The notes beneath the pieces are model-generated. The model saw only the letters and a list, made by a program, of their open reading frames with translations. It ran no database searches and was not told the origin of the DNA. This document shows positions 57,306-64,000 of a DNA stretch of 64,000 bases, piece by piece. The stretch's first letter is position 1, and the number at the start of each line of letters is the position of its first letter. This DNA is from Gambelia wislizenii. Taxonomy: Eukaryota > Chordata > Lepidosauria > Squamata > Crotaphytidae. The position numbers and the translations under genes are program-made. The stretch lies in the NCBI GenBank assembly GCA_030847615.1, contig JAUMIR010000002.1:289272028-289336027 (forward strand). Direction: 5' to 3'.

Positions 57306-57597
57306 AGAGCCTCACCGCACTCAGAGGAAAAGTGGGAAAGCAGCAGGAACTTTCCTGCTCCCTTCCCTTATGATGTCAGAATCCTTCTGGCATCTTTTCA
57401 TTCTGGTCCCATGGGGGACCAAGCTAAAACTGCACCTTTTTGCAAACAGGTTTTTCTTGTTAGCAAAAAGGCACAGTTTCACCTCTGTCCTTTGCGAGAC
57501 TGGAATGAAAAAACAACAATGCCATGCAGGAAGGCAGCAGAAAAGACGGAATATTCCTACTGTTTTGCCACTTTTCCTCAGAGTGTGGTAAGGCTCT
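57306..57597. mobile_element. second palindromic element, abutting the first
   Basis: The left arm AGAGCCTCACCGCACTCAGA, GGAAAAGTGG mirrors the right arm CCACTTTTCCTCAGAGTGTG, GTAAGGCTCT. The inner arms AAACTGCACCTTTTTGC and GCAAAAAGGCACAGTTT surround a short loop near 57450. Flanks are TA (57304-57305 and 57598-57599). It is unrelated in sequence to its neighbour at 56950-57303. Confidence 0.8.
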
Positions 57598-57764
57598 TAT
57601 ATTTGAGTTCCACTGACCCAATGGGAACTTGGCAAGCCGAAACCTATGTAAGATTAATTGATTCAGTGGGTATACTCTAGTTGGGTTCAGGCCTAAATGT
57701 ATAAAAAGGTCTTAAGGAAACATAGAAGCTTTCAGCGCATCAGAGGTAGGAATCATGAAGCCTT

Positions 57765-57865
57765 CCAGATGTTGTTGGACTACAACTCCCAACATTCTTC
57801 ATTGTTGGCTGGCTCGGGCTAATGAGACTTCCAGTCCAACAACATCAGGGATGCCTCATTACCCC
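57765..57865. mobile_element. 'ACTACAACTCCC' foldback MITE
   Basis: CCAGATGTTGTTGGACTACA and ACTCCCAACATTC mirror AGTCCAACAACATCAGGGAT. It is a small hAT-like MITE type very common in squamates; degraded pieces recur at 17795, 21140, 39270 and 59640. Confidence 0.7.
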
Positions 57866-57959
57866 CCCCCCCATGCACTAATCTTGAAGAGGCCAGCCCA
57901 CTGGCAGCTCCAATGTCAATGAAGCTGTGAATTTGCTCCAGGAATTATGAGATTGTCAG

Positions 57960-58545
57960 ATGTGGCAAATATGGCACAATAATGATGCCAAAAGAATGCA
58001 AAAGGGCACCCATATTGCATGATGCCATGCTATGGCATTATGTAGTTGTTAATAAGGCATTCTTTTTTATTGATGCTCCAAAGCTGTCAATTGATCTGCT
58101 TGGCGTTTTTGTTGCAGAATTGCAAGCATCTGAAATCGTGAACTGTTCTGCCAGCGTAAATACAGCATCAATGGGTGGTCCCTGCCAGAACACTTCTGAG
58201 TACGAATACAAAAATTAGGTACAGGACAACCTTTTGATGAACCTCCCCATTTTGTGGGTAAGTTTTCAAGTGTGTTTCAGTGCTTGTGTGTTCATTTTGT
58301 TTTTTTAAAATTTAGCTGTTTTTAGATGTTTAAGCACACTTGCGTCTTCTTGTGAGAACTGCCGAGATCACGTGCCCTGGCTAAAGTGGAAGTAAACAGA
58401 GCTGGCAATCATGCTCTGATGATGCCGGGGCTGCTCTTTCTCATTATTACAGTGATGTGTGATAAAAAGGGTTATTCTGCCAGGACACTTACGCTTTAAA
58501 ATAGAGCGGGACAATAATGTTTTTATAGAGGCTCATCTGATAATC
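57960..58545 (+). mobile_element. unnamed repeat family D, longest copy
   Basis: It aligns by eye with 19285-19500 (first part) and with 35281-35705 and 46-290 (second part), and so gives the family's approximate extent (~590 bp). Key blocks: CAGCATCAATGGGTGGTCCC, TGCCAGAACACTTCTG, CACTTGCGTCTTCTTGTGAG, GCCGGGGCTGC, ATCTGATAATCTC. No ORF with a domain and no clear termini. Confidence 0.5.
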
Positions 58546-58547
58546 TC

Positions 58548-58680
58548 TTTAGTCTGAACTCTAAATGTGCTTTCAAAGGTACTGAATGCCATAAATATGT
58601 TCAGTAACCTGGACAGCATATTTAAAGTTCTGACTAAAACTCAGAACTTTCTCACATCAGATCCACCAGCTACCACGGCG
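58548..58680. mobile_element. foldback family E copy
   Basis: GTCTGAACTCTAAATGTGC, AAAGGTACTGAATGCC, GTTCAGTAACCTGGACAGC, TTAAAGTTCTGACTAAAACT and CAGATCCACCAGC match the family hairpin. Confidence 0.55.
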
Positions 58681-59506
58681 CTCACTAGGTTTCAGCATAT
58701 GCTTCCAAAATGAAACCGCCAAGAAGTTGGCCTCTTCCATAGTGATGCAGCAGCAAAAACTTCAGGGAACAGAAGAAAGTATTGAATGAAAAAAAAAAAT
58801 AGTTTCAGATACCAAAGTGGAAAGCTGTTGAACAAAGGGACTGTCATCTGTTGTGATCAACAAAGAACAGGCACACTGGAACAGTGTTCCCAGAACAAGA
58901 ACTGAGAATCAGTAAAATGTAGTCTCTGTGTTGGTTATTTTAAATATTATTGCCGTGATAGGACTTTCAAGATGAAGTGATGAATGTACATAAAGTAGTA
59001 ATGTATGGGTGTTTAGTCTATATAATCATTTGTCCCCTGTTAACTTTTCTCCCCCCCCCCTTTCCATCTTCCCTTCCTCCCTCCTTTCTGTCTGTCTTTC
59101 TTTCTTGGAGCAAGAGTTGTGATCTTTGACACAGTAGTGCACTAGCAAATGAGCACCAAGCCATCAAAGTAATTGAAAGCAAATGTTGCCCTCACCAATC
59201 AGGTGTTACTCAACAAGGGATGTGACATGTTTGGTTTACTGGACTGGCAAATCTTATTCCTGTGTTAGCAAGCTTGGAGGGGCATCAGTTTATCACTGAC
59301 CATCAAACTGACATGGACGCTGCCTTCTCAGATGTCAGAGAGACAGTGCTCCTGATACAACCCAAAGTGATACAAATGAAATATAAATGGATTGTTCATA
59401 ATGGGTGTGGATTAGGCTCTCTCTCTCTCTCTCTCTCAGTTGTAAACTGACAACCACTTGTAAGAAAGTTGGAAGTGGCAGAATATAGCTACTGTTGCTT
59501 GTGATA
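58681..59506. other. nothing recognised except short CT runs
   Basis: (CT)n at 59417-59437 and a C10/CCTT-rich stretch near 59050-59105. No gene seen. Confidence 0.5.
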
Positions 59507-59636
59507 TATACAAAATGTGGAAAAATTACCTTTTGGGACTACAACTCCCAGGATACCCCGGCGAGGCAGTAGTCATACTAGCTGGCAATTCTGGGAGTTA
59601 TAGTCTGAAACCTAATTTTTCCACATTCTAGGTATA
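59507..59636. mobile_element. small foldback MITE
   Basis: The left arm AAAATGTGGAAAAATTACC, TTTTGGGACTACAACTCCC mirrors the right arm GGGAGTTATAGTCTGAAACC, TAATTTTTCCACATTCT. Outer bases TATAC/GTATA continue the inverted repeat. About 130 bp, non-coding. Confidence 0.7.
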
Positions 59637-60144
59637 CATAAGCCTTTCCCAACCTGATACCCTCTAGATTTTTTTGGATTAAAACACCCATCATCACCAG
59701 CCAGATAATGAGAGCTCTAGTACAATAGGTGGGGACAGTTCCAGAATGAAAAGGGTTCCTGTTTGTTCACACTAACCCTCCTTTTATCTTACTATTGTGG
59801 TGGTGTGAAAATTCTACATGTGCCAACATATTGATGTGTAGTGATTCACATGTTAATGTCTGTGGCTGATGAACATACAGGGTTGAGAACTAGTTCTGAG
59901 TTCACTTACACAGTGCAACAATTGAGAACCCTAGAGAAGAAATTACAGAAATAACTTATTTGGGCAAAGCCAAGGTTTACTCCATCTTAAACCAAGTTCA
60001 ACATAAAACTGGTTCAAAGGTTTAAATTTAAATTTAAATTTTATATAACCATGTTTAATTCCTTGGGCTGCATCCCTGGTCCAACAACTGAACTTGGGCT
60101 CTGTCCCTGGTCCAAGAACAACTGAACTACAACAGGAACAACAT
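59637..60144. other. no gene; MITE scrap at 59640-59735
   Basis: CCTTTCCCAACCTGATACCC and AAAACACCCATCATCACC are a degraded half of the 'ACTACAACTCCC' family. The rest is unrecognised. Confidence 0.45.
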
Positions 60145-60260
60145 CTTCTCCTGTACAACTTTTAATATATTTTGCCTGATGAAGAAGCCAGTGGAGCTCT
60201 GAAAGCCTGCATGATGTATTTTCTGCATTTTGGTTGGCCAATAAAGGTATCACTCTTTTG
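60145..60260 (+). mobile_element. Penelope-like tail fragment
   Basis: GCCTGATGAAGAAGCCAGTG, GAGCTCTGAAAGCCTGCATG, then CCAATAAAGGTATCACTC follow the order of the other tails. The CTGATGA core, a bulged stem II (AGAAGC/GCTCT) and GAAA are kept; stem III is not. Confidence 0.5.
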
Positions 60261-61065
60261 TGGATTTTGTTGTATTTAAATAATTTCAGTTAATTAATAA
60301 TCTGACTTTTAAACTGACACATCTGTATATTCATTTATAACTCAATCCTTTGTACTTATTTAGAAAAACCAAATGAAATGTGGCATAGTTTGTACCAATA
60401 ATTAAAACCTACTGCTCACCATTAGAAGGAAAGGCCTTCCCTACCACCACCATTACAATAACAATAGTGGCACAATAAATAAATCAACAAATCTCTATCT
60501 TTCAGCAATTAAAAATTAGTTTTCTCTTCTTAATCAACAAATGTTTTAGTTGATTAATCTGCCTTTGAAGCTGATTAAGGCTTGTAGCAGTGTTAATGAA
60601 TCATTTCTTTCTGACTCTGTTTGAAGCAGTTGTATGTGTCTTCTGAGAGACCCTTCATTATCTGTCTGTCTCACTTTTCTAATGTCATGGAAGGTTTTAC
60701 AGTCTGAGAGATTTCTAAGCTGCCAGCTTCATTGTTCAGAATTTGTAAGTAAGTTTCTGATCTCTTTGCTTGCAGAGCAAACCATGGAAATGTTAATGCA
60801 GGCCGTGTCTCAAATGCTTTAAAGAAACCAAAAGGCAAATAGAAAAACTCCCAAAGTTATGCTTTTCAGAATCCTTGTTATCTTTCAGAAGTTTTATGAT
60901 TCTAAGTGACTGACACAGGTTCTTTGCTTGTATTTTTAAAACAACAACACTCCTACTACTACTACTATCACTACTACTACTACTACTACTACAAGAGCTG
61001 ATCCCTAAAGATGGAAGCTATCACAAGCTACAAAGAGCTTCTTTTTGGACAGCTCTTTGGACTGA
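60261..61065. other. no gene; ACT microsatellite; AT-rich unique stretch
   Basis: (ACT)n at 60951-60991. 60480-60900 is AT-rich, free of recognisable repeats and has several TTAATGA/TTGATTAAT motifs. Confidence 0.4.
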
Positions 61066-61070
61066 AAATG

Positions 61071-61766
61071 TGTAGTATGTGGGGAAATAATCATTGTAAT
61101 GTAAAAGCAATCTTGTGTACCTCATTCACATCCTAAGATAAGTCTAGGGTTTTTCCCTGCATGCTCTTGTTCTCCCAAAATTCCCTTTCTCTTATTTCAT
61201 TGGGCACTTCCAGCCAACTGGAGTGATGGGTCATTCAACACATGACCTAATTTAAATGTTATTGCTCTTTGTGTGAGTCTCTTTTAAGTTAGAGTCTCCA
61301 TGAGGCTGTAGCCATCCTACTCCATCTTTAGCCATTTTAAGCCATCTTAAGCTATACCATCTTTCCTGCAACCATGCCATGATGTTTACCATGCAGCCTA
61401 TTAGGCTGGGTGAGTTTTCCTACCCTAAATACTCTTAGTCAGTTAGGAACCTCTTTTTAAAGTTTGTTTTAGTATGTAGATTGAGATTGATATACCTTCA
61501 GTAAACTTTGATTTGCATTTTAAACTGACTCCTTTGTTTTGTAATGAGTCTAATTTAACTGAGTAATCTCAGACCTCTGAACACACCTTTTAAATGTTAA
61601 TTGAGCTTTAGTCAGCATTCCTAAATTGCACTCTGCATGAAGTTAAAAGTAAATGAATGACTTTTTAACTCTCTTTTTTGAAGAAGATAATTCTTGTTGC
61701 TTTTTAAAAGGACTAGATCCTGGAATTTTTAATACAATTTTATTTTTTAGACTCATTACTCCTACG
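61071..61766 (+). mobile_element. solo LTR with 5-bp duplication
   Basis: It starts TGTAGTATGTGGGG and ends ACTCCTACG (expected ACA). AAATG flanks both sides (61066-61070 and 61767-61771). 696 bp; aligns along its length with the minus-strand copy at 23624-24249, and its 3' part aligns closely with 4133-4564. No internal element. Confidence 0.85.
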
Positions 61767-62819
61767 AAATGCTTGCAGTGTAGTCCATTAGCTGTGGAAT
61801 CCATTCCTCCTTATACCCATTCAGGTTCCCCTTCCCTTCCCTATGTTTCCCATGACAGCTACGTGATAATGCCATTGAAAGTAAATGCAGCCAATTCAGA
61901 ATAGCTTGTTAGGGCAAAAATCAGCCAAGGGGGGGGGGAATAACACTCCAGCAGCAACCAATTGGGGCTGTGACAAAAGAACAACAATAACAACACGCAC
62001 ACACACACAAACAACAGGGGCATTTGAGAGGTTTTGGAAAAACCTTTGGGGATCTCTTTTCATGCCAAAAATATCTACCGTAGCTGCAAATATTCAGCAC
62101 AGTCCTATTTAACCCTTGGTGCCATATAAAACATTGTGTGTGCCTATACAAAAAGTAAGTCCCGTTCACTTCAGTGGGATTTACTTCCAGGTAAGTATAT
62201 CTACCTGCTTGCCCTGGAGTTTTTTTTTCTGAGATGTGTCTTGCACAAATTTTCATCCAAGTGTTAAACCGATTTTGCATGGTGCACCTTTCAACTTTTA
62301 TTGCCCTTCCTTAGAATGTAATCCTTTACATACCTATTCAGAGGCAAGCCTGACTAAATTTCCTGAGAAAAAAAGTATTGAGTTGCAACCTTAACCAGTT
62401 CCATCAAGAAAATCCACTCATTTTGAAGAATTCAGCACATCCTGACCTATTACAGGAAGAGGGAGGAATTACTCAAATATGCCAGAGTCCCTTGTGTAGA
62501 TCTGAGCATCATAAAGAAATCAAACTCCTGAAAGTACATTTTATAGCATCCATTACTGAAATGTGTGACCACTTAACAGCCTGAGTAGGCAATCCTATGA
62601 TTCTCTTAGGGATACTCTTGGATTTCATTACCATTGGAAATCTAAGACTAGTCCAGAAAGTTGAAATTTCACCTTGTGTTGGAGCTTCCCTCAAAGATCC
62701 AAGAGCTATTAGCTACCAGGCACCAACAGCTAAAACTCCTGGATGCTAATTATTTATTCACTGTGCTATTGGGTGGAGGAGTGAGCTGCAGAAATTTTAG
62801 GTCAGTCAAATACTATAAA
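61767..62819. other. no gene; one small inverted-repeat piece
   Basis: 62090-62220 (AAGTAAGTCCCGTTCACTTC, AGTGGGATTTACTTCCAGG, GTAAGTATATC) is a small MITE-like repeat related to 5424-5490. Otherwise unrecognised. Confidence 0.5.
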
Positions 62820-63034
62820 GGCACCAGATCCCACCTGATCCTGGAACAAAGGTAGGATCCATCCTGGTTAGTACTTGGATGGGAGACTGCCAATTAATAG
62901 CAGGTGCTGTAGGCTATATTTCAGAGAAGGCTGGAAAAAACACCTCTGAGTAGTCCTTGCCTAAGAAAACCCTATGAAATTCATGGGGTAGCCATAAGTT
63001 GACAGGCGACTTGAAGGCAGGCACACACACACAG
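62820..63034 (+). mobile_element. 5S-rRNA-derived SINE, complete layout
   Basis: The head is 5S-like: GGCACCAGATCCCACCTGAT, then CCTGGTTAGTACTTGGATGG, GAGACTGCC and GCAGGTGCTGTAGGC. The body is TATATTTCAGAGAAGG, CACCTCTGAGTAGTCCTTGC, ACCCTATGAAATTCATGGGG, and the tail GACAGGCGACTTGAAGGCA(CA)n. The first ~35 bases of 5S are missing or diverged. Confidence 0.88.
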
Positions 63035-64000
63035 CAGACTTTGCTGGCCAGGTCTCAAGAAATTGCTGAGCTTCTCCATATTTCAAGGCAGAAAGATAAA
63101 TCTCCAGGTACTGGAGGAAGAGGAGAAAGTTTTGTTTGTATCAGAGTTGGCTTTAAAACCTGGACACCCACCTGCATCTGTTCCAGTGGTTACCAGGGCT
63201 CTCTCGCTCTACACAAAGACGTTTTCCTGTGTGTTGTGCTTGTGCAGTGTTGGTGCGCATAAAGGTAAAAGCAAGGGATAAGGGAGGTGGGGAGAAAAGG
63301 TGAATGCATGCACTTGGCCCATTGTGCATTTGGGGCAAAGTGGAGAGTGAAATGCCAGCATTGAAGTTCATGAGCCTTCTTGAACCCTGATACAGGACCC
63401 AGGGGTGGGGGGAATCCCCAGGAGCTGAAAATAAGTTTTCTACAAGCCCCCAGCAACAGTGAGGGCCTGGGGGGAAAAACCCTTCAAATATCATTTCTGC
63501 TGTAGGTAGGCCACATCTTATGCAACCCCTGCTAAAAATGGCAGCTGCTGTGGTTAGCAGACACATTTTGCTGCCTGCGCAGCCATTGAATTTCCCCCCA
63601 ACAAAGACTATGGGTTGCCATATTACCTCGTTATATGGGTTTACTCACATTCTGCGCCATTTCCCTTCATGCCAGTTTCCACAATCAGTTGACCCAGGAT
63701 CATTCCATCCTATTGCCCATGGAGGCCCTGGTGGGATAGAGCTCAGTAGGCAGGTCCAGGATAGAGCCTCTTAAGTCATGCCTTGAACCAAGGTGGCTGT
63801 TGATGGATCGGCCCAGTGCTTGGAAGAATTTGATGAGACAGGGGCAGGGGTGGTAGGTGGAGCCTAGCTGAACTTGGCACTGACTGGCTTTTTAGGCCTC
63901 CATACTTGATAGTTGACATGGTATTATTATTTGGACCGGTAAAACTCATAAATTAGATGGCAAGTCTTGCAATCATTTCATCTTGATAATTTTAAGATGA
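63035..64000. other. nothing recognised
   Basis: Several short overlapping open frames occur, none with a domain. No repeat recognised. Confidence 0.5.

Noticed and set aside
60634..60822. Possible coding exon (62-codon frame MCLLRDPSLS...)
   Set aside because: No domain and no clear splice signals; region more plausibly unique non-coding DNA.

Overview
The window is 64 kb of vertebrate nuclear DNA in which I find no host protein-coding gene. It reads as an intergenic or intronic stretch made largely of transposable-element (TE) copies. The repeat mix points to a squamate reptile (lizard or snake): CR1 LINEs ending in the ATTCTATG-type tail, active-looking L2 and L1 LINEs, a Sauria-type tRNA SINE, a 5S-rRNA-derived SINE, Penelope-like elements and many small hAT-like and palindromic DNA transposons. 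That assignment is an inference from repeat families, not from a marker gene.

Layout. 0-7.4 kb: a palindromic transposon with a CR1 inserted in it (1.44-2.31 kb) and an L2 with a solo LTR inserted in it (3.8-5.2 kb). 7.4-11.3 kb: a three-level nest of hAT-like elements, each with its own flanking duplication. 11.5-19.5 kb: a Penelope-like tail, a decayed L1 ORF1 copy, SINEs, a hAT-like element and a terminal-inverted-repeat (TIR) element carrying a gag-like fragment. 20-28 kb: SINE, solo LTRs, and a Penelope-like 3' region with a hammerhead-like motif. 28.5-32.4 kb: a nearly full-length CR1 with both ORFs recognisable but broken. 32.8-35.3 kb: a 5'-truncated L1 on the minus strand. 35-48 kb: mostly unannotatable DNA with L2, SINE, LTR and foldback pieces. 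49.1-53.0 kb: a nearly complete, broken LINE of a third type on the minus strand, with a structured 5' end. 53-57 kb: no recognised repeat apart from a long CT microsatellite. 57-64 kb: two abutting palindromic transposons, further copies of the families above, a solo LTR and a 5S SINE.

The sequence itself shows several insertion events exactly: 8-bp duplications for the hAT-like elements, 5-bp for four solo LTRs, and 3-bp and TA for the palindromic elements. These give a relative chronology. The LINEs and SINEs also show partnership through shared 3' tails (L2 with the Sauria-type SINE; two other SINE families with each other). All coding regions listed are TE pseudogenes. Long stretches without a call are listed as such.
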